A program made the translations under genes and the position numbers. A DNA stretch of 64,000 nt from Pipra filicauda (lineage: Eukaryota > Chordata > Aves > Passeriformes > Pipridae). The notes below the pieces were generated by a model. That model had not been told where the DNA came from and made no database searches. It worked only from the letters and a program-made list of their open reading frames with translations. The stretch is from positions 62,001 to 126,000 of the forward strand of contig NW_024104438.1 in the NCBI RefSeq assembly GCF_003945595.2, written 5' to 3'. Of the stretch, positions 27,285-37,745 are shown piece by piece (the first letter of the stretch is position 1; each line of letters opens with the position of its first letter).

Positions 27285-27350
27285 AAGCAAAGATGACAGT
27301 ATAGATAAATACCATCCAAGCAAAGGTGACAGAATAGATAAATAATACCA
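27285..27350. repeat. 33-bp tandem duplication, two copies
   Basis: Copy 1 at 27285-27317 and copy 2 at 27318-27350 share AAGCAAAG.TGACAG.ATAGATAAATA and differ at only a few positions. This indicates a fairly recent local duplication. Confidence 0.88.
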
Positions 27351-27473
27351 GAACACCAGAAGAACCCCTGACCATCACTGAAACCTCTTCTTCATCAGAG
27401 CAAACACCTAATGGTGCTCCAAGCACAAGACATTTAGTCTTCCAAGCTGCAAAAGCACCACAGGAGATGAATA

Positions 27474-27768
27474 GGAATCATAGAATCATAGGATCACAAA
27501 ATAGTTCGGGTTGGAAGGAACCTTCAGAGTTCATCTAATCCATCTCACCTACAATGAGCAGGGGCACCTAACATCTAACCTAAATCTACCCTCTTTTAGT
27601 AGAAAATTATTCCCCCTTGTCCTGTCACTATCTGCCTGTGTAAAAAAGTCACTCGCCCTCTTTTTTATAGTCCCCCTTTAGGTACTGGAAGACTGCAATG
27701 AGGTGTCCCTGGAGCCCCAACACTCTCAGCCTGTATTTGTAGGATCTCAACAGTGACCTTTCCCCAGA
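27474..27768 (-). mobile_element. CR1 LINE 3' fragment with internal deletion
   Basis: The minus-strand 3' end is clear: the plus strand starts AATCATAGAATCATAGGATC, then ATAGTTCGGGTTGGAAGGAA. The segment further from the 3' end (plus strand about 27590-27768: TTCCCCCTTGTCCTGTCACT, later GGTACTGGAAGACTGCAATG) matches the ORF2 3' region on the minus strand. The middle block usually found between them, holding the HWNRLP-type C-terminus, is missing. The break falls at about 27560-27570. Confidence 0.9.
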
Positions 27769-28193
27769 GAAAGTGGGGGGAATTTATATTCTGCCATATA
27801 AAATTCCCCCATTACCTTGCAATTTACAGCCCTTTTCTCCTCTCTGAATATTGACCTTTTGTTTACACCCATTAACCCAATTTACAACCTAGATTATATA
27901 TGTGTGTGCCAGCACACACCAGGAATCAAGCGTTTCTATGTGGTGCTTTGTTACATTTATCTCTTGGCTGCATTGCTGAGGAGAAGAGGATCCAAGAGCA
28001 TTTCCCCTGATGCTCTTCAGATTGCAGCTCCATGAACTGTGCTCCCACAGTAACACACACGTCTCAGGATATACAGTCCTGTGGGAGCAGATGAGGGTAG
28101 GATGCCTCCAGCTGATGACAAAAAATACACAACTTTGGATGATGGAAATGTTCCTACACTAATGTTAAATGCAGGTTTTCTGTTCTTCCCTAG

Positions 28194-28255
28194 GCTGTAG
28201 TTCTGGCAGGAACTCGTCTGTAGTGAATCCAAGTGAGGTTGGAAAATTGACAGAG
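28194..28255 (+). other. Candidate internal exon (weak)
   Basis: A 62-nt segment with a strong acceptor (TTTTCTGTTCTTCCCTAG) before it and a good donor (CAGAG|GTAAGG) after it. Only one frame is open (begins CSSGRNSSVVNPSE, ends phase 0). Its phase is compatible with the candidate at 25109-25210. I recognise no homologous protein. Confidence 0.15.
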
Positions 28256-28324
28256 GTAAGGAAATTGAGTTTATAATTAAATGAGGACCATGCAACCATC
28301 CCAGATCATGGAACAGAGAAATCG

Positions 28325-28412
28325 GATAAAAAGTTCAAAGAAAGTTTGTGGGAAGATTAAGTAAATAGGATGAAAATTTCAAAGAAAGTTATGGGAAGAT
28401 TAAGTAGATTGA
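28325..28412. repeat. 44-bp imperfect tandem duplication
   Basis: Unit 1 at 28325-28368 and unit 2 at 28369-28412 share TTCAAAGAAAGTT and GGGAAGATTAAGTA with a few substitutions and indels. Confidence 0.88.
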
Positions 28413-28941
28413 GTTTATTTAGGCAATGTAAAGGAGCACAGCATGCAATAAAGATGGTAATAGCTTTGTGGCAAGTCATTTTGTATGGCCTGTCCTGTAA
28501 TCCAGGGCAAGGTGCAACTCCATTGATGTCCAACAGCAAAGACTTAAATGGGGTAAGAGAAAAAACCCTCTGCAGATTGCTGCTGACAGGCTGTCTGCAG
28601 TTACTGATTCCTTTCTTAGAAGGTCATTAAGAGTAGATTAGACAAATCAGCTGCTCCTTCCACATCATCTTTTGGGAGGTAATATGGACTGTAGTCAGGG
28701 CTGGGAATTTGCCTGCAAAGTAATCACACCAGGCTTCCTTTAGTAGTCGGCAGAGAGAGATTGACATATAAGGCAATGAACGTTATCCACATGAAAGGTT
28801 GGTAGCATTGCTCCCTGGGGTCACTTATTTGTTCCCTTCAACTTCAAGAGTGATGAAGAGATCCACCTAGAGACCTACCTTTTAGGTACTTAAATTGGAG
28901 CAGTTCCCTCCCACCCAGCGTGCCTGGTATCCTTCCCTTAC

Positions 28942-29008
28942 CTTTCTGCTCTTCCTTAACAACAGATTAATCTCTATCCTCTTATTCCCCACTTTATGAT
29001 CCTGCCAA
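28942..29008 (-). other. Candidate internal exon on the minus strand (weak)
   Basis: On the minus strand a 67-nt segment follows an acceptor-like TGTTCTGTATTGCAG and ends at an AAAG|GTAAGG donor. One frame is fully open (22 codons, beginning WQDHKVGNKRIEI). No homology is recognised. It is opposite in strand to the other candidates, so not all of them can belong to one gene. Confidence 0.1.
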
Positions 29009-29502
29009 CTGCAATACAGAACATTGTCCCACTTCTAGTGCCACTTTAGCCTCCACAGCATGCATCCTTTCCAACCCTCTCCAAATCCCATCACGCCAAC
29101 GAGAATTAAACTCATTAGTGAATCATTTGCTTCATAAAACATTTGGTTGAAAAGCAAGATGAATCTGGGGAATCCTGATGGAATTATACACATCTCAATG
29201 AAGGTTAACATTTCAATGAGGATGTTAGTCTTTTTTTCAAGTCTCATCTACATTCATTTAATTTTTTTCTTAATTTCTCTGATTCTTTTTTACAAATCAA
29301 AGTGTGCACATCGAACACAGATAAGAATTTATCTCATTTCATTTATATATGGATTTATCACATTAGGTCCTCTTTTTTTGGTTATTGGAAAGGGGCCAGA
29401 AAAGAGTACTCCTTTTATCTCAGACATTTATATTATCTCTATATCACTTCTCTGTATAAGAGTCTATTTTCCAAATCCAATACCAGGGCTTATTTTCCAA
29501 GT

Positions 29503-29655
29503 CATAGAATCACAGAATGGTTTGGGTTGGAAAGGAGCTTTAAAGGCCATCTGGTCCAACCCCTCTGCAAGGAGCAGGGACATCTTCGACTAGGTCAGGT
29601 TGCTCAGAGCCCCGTCCAACCCAGTCCTGAACACTTGCAGCAATGGGGTATATTC
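29503..29655 (-). mobile_element. CR1 LINE, short 3' end
   Basis: The plus strand starts CATAGAATCACAGAATGGTT, then GGGTTGGAAAGGAGC, then the GTCAGGTTGCTCAGAGCCCC block and a decayed GAACACTTGCAGCAATGGGG. Only about 150 bp of the 3' end remains. The two overlapping open frames crossing it are artefacts. Confidence 0.9.
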
Positions 29656-30002
29656 CTGCATAGACTCACAGAGGTAATTTCTAACCACCAAACCCAACAT
29701 GCAGACACCATGAAATATCTGAAAACTTGTGCAGACAACATAGAAAAAGAATAGCTGATAAGGCTGTTGAAGTGGCAGGACATTCTCCATGGATGTCCTT
29801 GGTCCTATTCTGCACTACTTGGCACAGTGCAATGCCCTGAAGCCTGCTGATCCCTTCCTGAACAAAATTAAGATCACAAAACATGATCCTCTTAAAATAT
29901 GATGCTTTTAGACAACTGCATGACAAACTACTTAAGAACTGTGTAGTACATTCCAGTTTTAATCGAATGAGCACAGCTCAGTGCTCACAGGCTCTCGCCA
30001 CA
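29656..30002. other. Unique spacer between two short CR1 ends
   Basis: Nothing recognisable. It separates two same-orientation CR1 fragments by about 350 bp. Confidence 0.5.
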
Positions 30003-30117
30003 GAATGATGGAATCACAGAATGGTTTGGGATCGAAGGGACCTTAAAGATCATCCAGTTCCAACTCCCTTGCCACCAGCAGGGACACCTTCCACTCGACC
30101 ATGTTGCTCGGAGGTTC
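30003..30117 (-). mobile_element. CR1 LINE, very short 3' end
   Basis: The plus strand reads GAATGATGGAATCACAGAAT, then GGTTTGGGATCGAAGGGACC, and stops matching after CGACCATGTTGCTCGGAGG. About 115 bp of the CR1 3' UTR is present. Confidence 0.88.
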
Positions 30118-31236
30118 CTACACATTAGAGACATTTCTGTGCTTTTTGAGCAGCAGGAAAACAGTAAGAAATTGGAATGCTTGGATAAAGACACATTATG
30201 AAATTAACTCTACCCCAGCCAAAACCAGGACAGGTTTCTTTGACATTTTCTTCCTGCACATATTCTTCATATTCTAAAACTGGAGGGCCACTGCAGAACA
30301 AACCATCTGTGCATTTTTCACCTGAAGTTCAATTCTTGAAATTTGCATTTGTATAATTGATTGTAAAACTTCATAATTCATGCTAAGTTTGGTTATTTAA
30401 AGATGCCATCCAATCAGGGAATTAAAAAAAAAATGCAATGCATTTAACTAGCTAAGATAGAGCAAATTACAATCAAATATACAATTAATGTATGAGTAAA
30501 CCTCATGCAAGCTGAAAATAAGATGTACATATTTAAGGCATGATAATTAACCATTGGAACAAATTACTGAGGCTCCTGGTAAATTCTTTTTCATTTGGGA
30601 GTTGCTAAATCAAGACTAAATGTCTTTCCAAAAAGATATGTTCAGCTTGAAGTCATTAGGTTAGAAACAGAATTATTGATGAAAATCCACTTTAGAAAGC
30701 CCAATTAAATGTTCATTACAGTCTTCTCTACCTTAATAACCATTAGTTTATCTGGATGTCCCTTTACAGTAGCCAGCAACTTGAAAATAACCATGAATAT
30801 CATAAAAGTGATAATATATTAATAGAGTATGCATTGATATGATCAAACTACCATTCTACTCTTTACATGCACCTGGAGTGACAACCTGAAATTACTGGAA
30901 GAAAATACACCATTAAAGTCCTTTTCATATACTCAAAAAGAAATTCAAATTTTTTTTTTTGCAAGGTATTTTGAGATCATTTTTATACCAATTTCAACAC
31001 AAAATACTGAAATTTCAGTTGAGGTGGACAGTCCATGTTCATTTTCTATGACTAAGTTTTAGATACATTACAGAGTATAATGATGATAAAATAGATAATA
31101 CAAACACTAAAGACTGAGCATTTGGAAACCTGACCTTGGCTATAATTAGGGCATTTATATTTATTTGAGTTATATATTCCTATCAGATACTGCTGTTATA
31201 TTGATTTTTATTTTACATACTTTAAAAAAAGCTTTA

Positions 31237-31264
31237 AAAGGATAGGAACTAAAGGATAGGAACT
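31237..31264. repeat. 14-bp perfect tandem duplication
   Basis: AAAGGATAGGAACT occurs twice, at 31237-31250 and 31251-31264, with no mismatch. Confidence 0.92.
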
Positions 31265-31662
31265 TATTCCTTTCTTAACTATTGGGCTATTAAAGAACAA
31301 AACAAGATCATAAGAGAACTAAAAGACTGCAAATATGATGAAACAGTGAAGGAACAGGATGACAAAGAGTAAAGATGTTTGACAAAAAGGGTACAGAAAG
31401 GATAGACTCTGGGAAGCATAAATATTCCACAAAAGCAGCAATAAGGCTCTTTGAAGGTAAGTAGGGGATAACGTTTCACTAGAGAAGTGACAACTTTCTA
31501 CTGGACACACTGGGATAGCTTGGGCTATGGGAAGAGAGGAATGTTGAGAGGTAAATTCCTAGAGAAACCAAAAGATTTTGCTTCATACAATATCCCATCA
31601 TTCAAAAGATAGTTCCTTCATGCTACAGCTGCTTCTGACCAAGTCAAGGTTATCTCTGATTT

Positions 31663-31667
31663 CCAGC
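31663..31667. repeat. Target-site duplication, left copy
   Basis: The 5-bp word CCAGC immediately precedes the LTR and is repeated exactly at its other end (32727-32731). Confidence 0.8.
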
Positions 31668-32726
31668 TGTGGCGGATTGACCCTGGCTGGACACCAGGTG
31701 CCCACCAAAGCTGCTCTATCACTCCTCAGCTGGAAAGGGGAGAGAAAATATATTGAGAGGCTTGATAAGGACAGGGAGAGGTCACTCCCCAGTTACTGTC
31801 ACGGGCAAAACAGACTCTACTGGGGGAAATTAATTTATTACCAATCAAATCAGAGTAGGGTAATGAGAAAAAAAAAACACAAATCTTAACACCTTCCTCT
31901 CACTCCTCCCCTCTTCCCAGGCTCAAATTCACTCCCCAGTTATCTACCTCCTCTCCTCCAGTGGTGCAGGGGGATGGGGAATGAGGGCTGCAGTCAGTTC
32001 ATCACACGTTGTCTCTGCTGTTCTTTCCTCCTCAGGGGAGGATTTCCTCACACTCTTTATCTGCTCCAACATGGGGTCCCTCGCATGGGAGACAGTCCTT
32101 CATGAACTTCTCCGTTTTAGGTCCTTTCCACGGGGTGCAATCCTTCAGGAATAGGCTGTTCCAGCATGAGTCCCCCCTCCAGGGTCACGAGTCCTGCCAG
32201 CAAACCTCCTCCAGCATGAGCTCCTCTCTCTATGGGCCTACAGGTCCTGCCGGGGACCTCCTCCACCATGGGCTTTCCACGGGGTCACAGCCTCCCTTGG
32301 GCATCCCCCTGATCCAGCATGGGGTCCTCCATGGGCTGCAGGTGGATCTTTGTTCCCCCTGGACCTCCCTGCCTCACCATGGGCTGCACCTCTGGCTGCA
32401 GGGGAACCTCAACTCCCATTCCTGGAGCATCTCCTGCCCCTCCTGCTGCACTGCCCTGGGGATCTGAAGAGTTGTTTATCTCACATATTGTCAGTCCCCT
32501 CTCCAACTGCAGTTGGTTGAGGTTTTCTTTGCCTCCTTTTTACAGACCTTATCCCAGAGACGGTACCACAGTCTCTGATGGGCTCAGCCTTGGCCAGAGG
32601 TGGGCCTGCCTTGGAGCTGTTTGGCATTGGCTCCATCAGACATGAGGGGAGTATCTAGCAGATTCTCCCAGAGGCAAACCCTGCAGCCCCTCTACTACCA
32701 AAACCTTGCCATGCAAACCCAGCACA
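31668..32726 (-). mobile_element. Solo LTR of an endogenous retrovirus (ERVL-like, avian)
   Basis: A complete LTR of 1,059 bp in minus orientation. On the minus strand it begins TGTGCTGGGTTTGCATGGCA and ends CCGCCACA, giving the expected TG...CA ends, and it is flanked by a perfect 5-bp direct repeat (CCAGC). A polyadenylation signal (AATAAA, minus strand) lies at 31834-31839, near the 3' end as expected for an LTR. The interior contains a diverged array built on words like CTCCAGCATGRG and ATGGGCTGCAGG. It resembles a widespread bird LTR family I know, and the 5-bp duplication favours class III (ERVL-type), but the family name is inferred. No gag, pol or env lies beside it, so it is a solo LTR. 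The 152-aa and 108-aa open frames inside it are artefacts. Confidence 0.85.
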
Positions 32727-32731
32727 CCAGC
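32727..32731. repeat. Target-site duplication, right copy
   Basis: CCAGC, matching 31663-31667 exactly. Confidence 0.8.
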
Positions 32732-35700
32732 CCTGAACTGCTCAGCAGTGCTTCATTTTCCGCTACGTGACACCAATTAGTGAGCTACTACTGGTGGTCT
32801 CCTGAGCCAAAAATTGCCCTGATTTACCTTCCGGTGGGCTTAAAATTGCATGGCTAGCTTGTGATACAATTATACTTGATAAGGGGGAGAAAAAATTTTA
32901 ATTCTGCTGTTTAGTTTTTCCCAGAACCAACAGATGTAGGAGCACTCCCAGAGCATATGGGTTAAATTAGTGCCTGCTGTGCCCCAGCACCAGCGTTTGT
33001 CTGATTTAGTGACACTTGTTTTAAACAGTTGGAAGGAGGTCCAGGCAGCTCTGGAGGTGGTTTTCAGCTGGATTCATCCTTAAACAGCAGCCTAATAAAA
33101 TTCTAGTTTTGTATTCAGTCTGTGCTGAGCTGCCACCAACTTTGGGTTGCCAGAGGAGGCATCCCCAGAGATGTATTGTGCAGGTCACATACTAGCTGCA
33201 CAATGTCCTTTTGATGATAAAATACTAAGCAAAGCTGACATTTAAATTAGCATCCCTACACATTTTCCAGCTAGATAATGATATGGGTAAGACAGCCAAC
33301 ACCTGTGGCACCTGGAGGGATCCAGTTCCCTGGGAGCTGTGGCCAAAGCTTTGTCATCATCCCAAACCATTTGTGTTGCAACTGATTGAAAATAGGCTCT
33401 GACAGTCAGAACCTGGCTGTCCTGGGATGTGCTCTGGGATTACAAGCTTAGGTTTTATTCTTTGAGCCTCGTCCCTACTGGGACTCAGTTGGCTTCACAG
33501 CACTGGGGTCTTTGAGCTGGCTAATACCTGGGAAAAAGAGGAATGAAAAGAGGAGAGAGCAAATGAGAAAATAAACAAAACCAGAACATCTCTTTGCTTC
33601 TGGAGAATGGGAGAATAACTAACAGGAATGAAGAACTATAAAAACTAAAAGGTCATCAGAAGGACACAGAGCAATAATTCCTCAGCACTGGCTTCTAGCG
33701 CTGCCTTCCCGAACAAAACCACTCCCCTTCCCCTCTGCACTAAAATCAGCCCCAGGGTCTATTTAAGAGCTGAAAGTCAGGGGTTCCTTATGCCAGAAAT
33801 CATAAAATCAATGCTGTTTCCCAGCATTTTCTGATGGATTACAGCTCAGTGGTGAAGAAGGTTCTCTCTCTAATCAGAGAGACAGACCCCACATAACCCC
33901 AGCGCCTGCCCGTCCCCTTCCGAGCAGGGTGAGTGGATTGTCTGCATGCCCTGTCACAAGGTGAGGCATCAGACAGGGCTATGGAGCTTCACACTGCAAC
34001 AACTTAACTGTGTTGTGGGGCACAGGAGCTGCATCCCCTTCCCTCAGCACAGTGTGGCTCATAAATATTATTGGGTATCAAGTGGGACTAAATGAATCGG
34101 CACAAATCAACCAACTTCACCCTACTCCAGCATCTATCCTGCAAAGAGGTGCCTGACCCCTTGCTGCTGCCTGGTTTGATTTGGAGCATATTGAGGTTAT
34201 TTATGGCCTGGTGGCTTTAACCCTCATCAGACACTATGCTAAGAATACCCACACAGAGAGTTTCGCTTCTCAGTTTCCACTGGCTGTAAATCAGCTTGTT
34301 CAGTGAGTCAAGAAATCTCCCAGAGATTGTTTCTGGCTGCAGGAATCACCTTGTACAACCTTTCCCCATAAACAAGGGGTGCCATTTGGAAAGGATCCTC
34401 TCAGGGCCATCCACAGGCAGACCAAGAGGATTTATTATTTTAATTTTTTTTATTTGAACCTACTTTTTGTGTCTTTCTGGCTGCCTTTTCACTGCCCCTT
34501 CCCTCCAGCAAAGCCCTGAAGATGAAAACCTGCCTAGCTTTTTTCTGCAACAGGCAGGAAGACAGTGGCAGCTGTCCAGTTTGAGAGGAAAGGCAGATTT
34601 CAGTCAGCTCAAAGCAAGGATGAAAAGTGGAAAAATTCTGTCGCCAGCGAGTGAAACCTGGTACCGGGGAAAGCACACGAACATCAAAGTCGGATGGGTC
34701 AAAGCACTCAGCTCTGAGTCAATTATCGTATTTTCTTAGATATAAATCACACTTCAGGCAGCCTAATTCCCCTCAAAAGTAATGGCACTTGAAAGTGTGT
34801 CCCCAGATAATCTGCGCCCACACGGCACCGAGGGAGGCAGAGGGGTTTGGACTTGGGGAGCTGTGTCACCCACCACTCCATGTGCCCAGAGCCCCTGCTG
34901 CTGCTGGATCACACATTTCACTTTGGCAGGTTAGACATGTAAAAATATGTTCGTTTCTCTGCAGCAGCACATTGCCTGGTGACGGAATATCATTATGCTG
35001 ATTTAGCATCCTGACCCTAAGCTGCTGCACAGCAGATTTAGTAAATATAGCCAAACTAAAAGAAGACTGTAATAAACCATTAAGTGCAAATCAAATAGCT
35101 TGGTTAATCACTGTGTAAGTGCAGTTTTATACAGCTGTCTGCTTCTCTGAATTGCACTGGGATAAATCTGCAGTGGCAGATTTGACCCTTTGCTTCTGTG
35201 CTTCAGTTCCCTGCCTGTTAAAAAAAAACAACAGGATAATATATCTCCCCAAGGTACAGGGCTGTTGCAAAGATACCTAAACTTAAAATGGTTTTTACCA
35301 TTATTAAGTTAATAATATGCTGCTCAAAAACTAGAAGAATGCAGAGCTGACAGAGAAAAGGCAAACTAAAACAAAACAACAACAAAAAAAGAAACCAACC
35401 CACAAGTCAGGCTTCAAGAAATGCTGCTGTTCAGCTTGGGCTGAATGTGTGTGGGAGTGAGGGCCAAAGCATGATATCTCATTTTAATTAAATGAAAGCA
35501 ATCAGTTCTCTCTGCTCAGGAGAGATAGTGGGGAACTGTAGAGCTTGCTGTAGGATGTTAATCCTGAATAAGAAGCTGCTGTAGGATACAACGCTGTGTC
35601 TAGAATTGCATTAACACAGCAAAGAGGGGTCTGGTTCAGCCCTAGTCTTACCCAGGGTGCTTGGTGGTTTTGTTATGTGTGAGAGTTGGTGCTGCATATG

Positions 35701-36714
35701 TAAGAAATGAAGCAGATGTCCCATCCTCTTTTTGCATTTCGGGTTTGACATCATGGGAGAAGTTTCCAGAAGAGGCAGACACAGCTGGAAAGTACCGGCG
35801 GAGAAGGAGCAAGGGAAACTGGTAGTGCAGAAAGAGAACGGGGATTATTCTTCCAAAACTTCTCTGAAGAGTGATTTCAGTAAAATATCTCTGTGAGTAA
35901 GCCTCACATAGAGAGATGGAGTTAAGTCATGGAGAGTGTTGGTGATATGAAGCTGGAGAACAGCATGAATACAAAGAGAGCTGGAAAAATCACATAGGGA
36001 TAACCACACGCCTTTGAAGCTTGTCAAAACAATAAAAAAAGGATTATGCTCTGTAGCACAAAATGATGTCATGCATGTCAGGACAAAAAATGGGGATTTC
36101 TGTTCTAAAGGGTGGGTGAGTTAGAAAGGTCTGAGTCACTCCTGGACTGAGACACCAGCCAGAGGCAGCCATGGAAGAGGCAAATGTGACCTGCAGCAAC
36201 ACCACCATCCATTGAGCCCTCACCTGGGGTGCTTGGGACAAGTCAGGTCATGTGTGTCAAAGCAAGAGGAAATTCAACAGTAAAAGGTGCAGAAAATATA
36301 TTCCCTGAAGTGATAGGATATTCTATTTTATGCAAGAAAATAAATTTAAAATAAAATAGGTGACTGCTTCTTCTATTTAGTCTGGCAAAATGAAGCCTGA
36401 AAGGGATGAAATTACAAATCTTTCCTTAGGGATAAACAGCAGGTAGGAGGAAAGAACTACTTAAGTCAAAGGACAGACCTAGCAAAAGAGAAAGTAGGTG
36501 TAAACTGCCCAGAAATAAATAAATCCAGTCTGAAAATCTAAGGGAAAAGCTTCTACCAGCCATAGCAGTGAGGCAAAAGAAGCATCCAGCCAGACAAAGA
36601 GGGAGGAAAACCCAGCTACTTGTTAGGCAGAGTTTGATGGATAATGAAAAAAGTGGAGCAGAATGGGTGCACATCCATTTTAAAGGGTGAGGAAAGGGGA
36701 AAGGAAGGGGAAGG
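32732..36714. other. Unique non-coding DNA
   Basis: No gene or dispersed repeat is recognised. The candidate exon at 33878-33928 is listed separately. The open frames at 34440-34739 (both strands) and 35845-36241 show no homology. A purine-rich patch lies at about 36681-36715. Confidence 0.5.
33878..33928 (+). other. Candidate internal exon (weak)
   Basis: A 51-nt segment with acceptor-like GGTTCTCTCTCTAATCAG before it and a strong donor (GCAGG|GTGAGT) after it. It is open in two frames; the phase-0 reading (begins RDRPHITPAPARPLP) would follow in phase from the 28194-28255 candidate. It has more CpGs than its surroundings. I recognise no protein. Confidence 0.1.
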
Positions 36715-37745
36715 ATGTTAGGCTAACTTCAGCTCTCAGAAGACTGAAAATTTAAGCACTCTCCTCCTTATATAAATAGTTGAGCAGTTTGTAAATAAAT
36801 AGTAAACAAATAATGTTCCTTGTAAATAACAAATAAATGGATGTCAGGCAATACAGATTTGTTAAGAAGAAATCATGTAAAGTAAATATAATCTCCCTTT
36901 ATGACAGGATAACAGGTCAGTGGAGCAAGCAATAGCAAGAGATGTCTGTTTTACTTAAGACCTTTGACAATACCTCATATGATGTCCTCATAAACAAGGG
37001 ACAGAAGCAGACTCAGTGAGAAATGACCATAGAACTGGTCCAAAACTAATTGAATAATCAGACAAAGAAAGAAATTGTCGAAGGTTTGCTATTAAATGAT
37101 GTATTTAGCAGTTTTCCACAAGGTTTGCAATGGGTTCTGCAGTCTTCAGTGTTTTCATCAGTGAACGTTGTTCTATTTCATTGCTACTGCAAGAGCAGGA
37201 AAACAGCTTTGTGAGATGAACAAGTGTGAGAAAATCAGTGTGGACAATTGACAAATAATAACCTTCAATAAAAATCAAGTTAAACATAAAGACAAATTCT
37301 TTGGCTCTTCTTAACTATTGGAAGTGCCTCAATTCTCTAGATTTGAGTGTCACGCTTGAAAGATGCAGACTATATGTAGATGAGTGGAACTAGAAGAACC
37401 CATAGAGGTTTCCAGATCATGTCCCCTGGGAGAGAGGTTGGCAGATCTGAAGGTGTTCACGCTGATGAGGAGAGAAGAGAAAGAGAGACAGCAAACAGAT
37501 TCTGCTACAAAGAGGACAATCTATTCTTGGTGCCTCTGACAGGGGAGTGAGAGTGAATCTTGAATTATATCAAAAAATACAGGCTAGGCTTTAGGATAAA
37601 TAATCTGATGATAGGTGAAGCATTTGAACTCATTATCTGGATGATATGCCTTCTGTATCAGAGTTATTTAAAGATAGACCAGGAAAATATGTGGCAGGAA
37701 CAACCCGAGTGGTGATCCTGGTGAAAGATCCCATGACAACATGAG
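36715..37745 (+). mobile_element. Ancient CR1-type LINE, reverse-transcriptase and C-terminal remnant
   Basis: A strongly decayed plus-strand LINE. In order: a segment resembling the region before the RT fingers (GCAGTTTGTAAATAAATAG, then GATTTGTTAAGAAGAAATCA); the RT motif normally YLDFSKAFD, here read as VLLKTFDNTSYDVLINK at about 36947-36997; a TTCAGTGTTTTCATCAGTGA block matching the FNIFINDL motif at about 37145-37165; a frame-broken remnant of F(A/V)DDT at about 37208-37225; and a C-terminal segment (GTGAATCTTGAATTATATC to CAGAGTTATTTAAAGATAGA) at about 37550-37680. Several hundred bases between the last two are missing. There are many stops and indels, and it is more diverged than the other CR1 copies here, so it is an old lineage. 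Boundaries are approximate. Confidence 0.75.

Larger units (their letters stand above)
20593..27473. other. Unique non-coding DNA
   Basis: No gene or dispersed repeat is recognised. The longest open frames (21575-21928 and 23518-23906 on either strand) match no family I know. A strong splice-acceptor-like sequence (CTTTCTTTGCTCTTGCAG) ends near 21,821 but I see no convincing donor after it. A block at about 22560-22700 has a mixed, non-repetitive look. The candidate exon at 25109-25210 and the small tandem repeats at 24022 and 27285 are listed separately. Confidence 0.5.
27769..29502. other. Unique non-coding DNA
   Basis: No gene is recognised. It holds a 44-bp tandem duplication (28325-28412) and two weak exon candidates (28194-28255 on plus, 28942-29008 on minus), listed separately. 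The plus-strand frame 29147-29593 is rich in Ile, Ser, Tyr and Phe, ends in CR1 sequence, and is judged to be chance. Confidence 0.5.
30118..31667. other. Unique AT-rich non-coding DNA
   Basis: No gene or dispersed repeat is recognised. It includes short poly(A) and poly(T) runs (about 30424-30433 and 30951-30960) and the 14-bp tandem duplication at 31237. Confidence 0.55.

Noticed and set aside
29147..29754. Two overlapping open frames of about 150 aa
   Set aside because: They run from AT-rich low-complexity DNA into a CR1 3' end. Composition is atypical and no family is recognised.
32009..32467. 152-aa open frame
   Set aside because: It lies inside the solo LTR and follows its degenerate tandem array.
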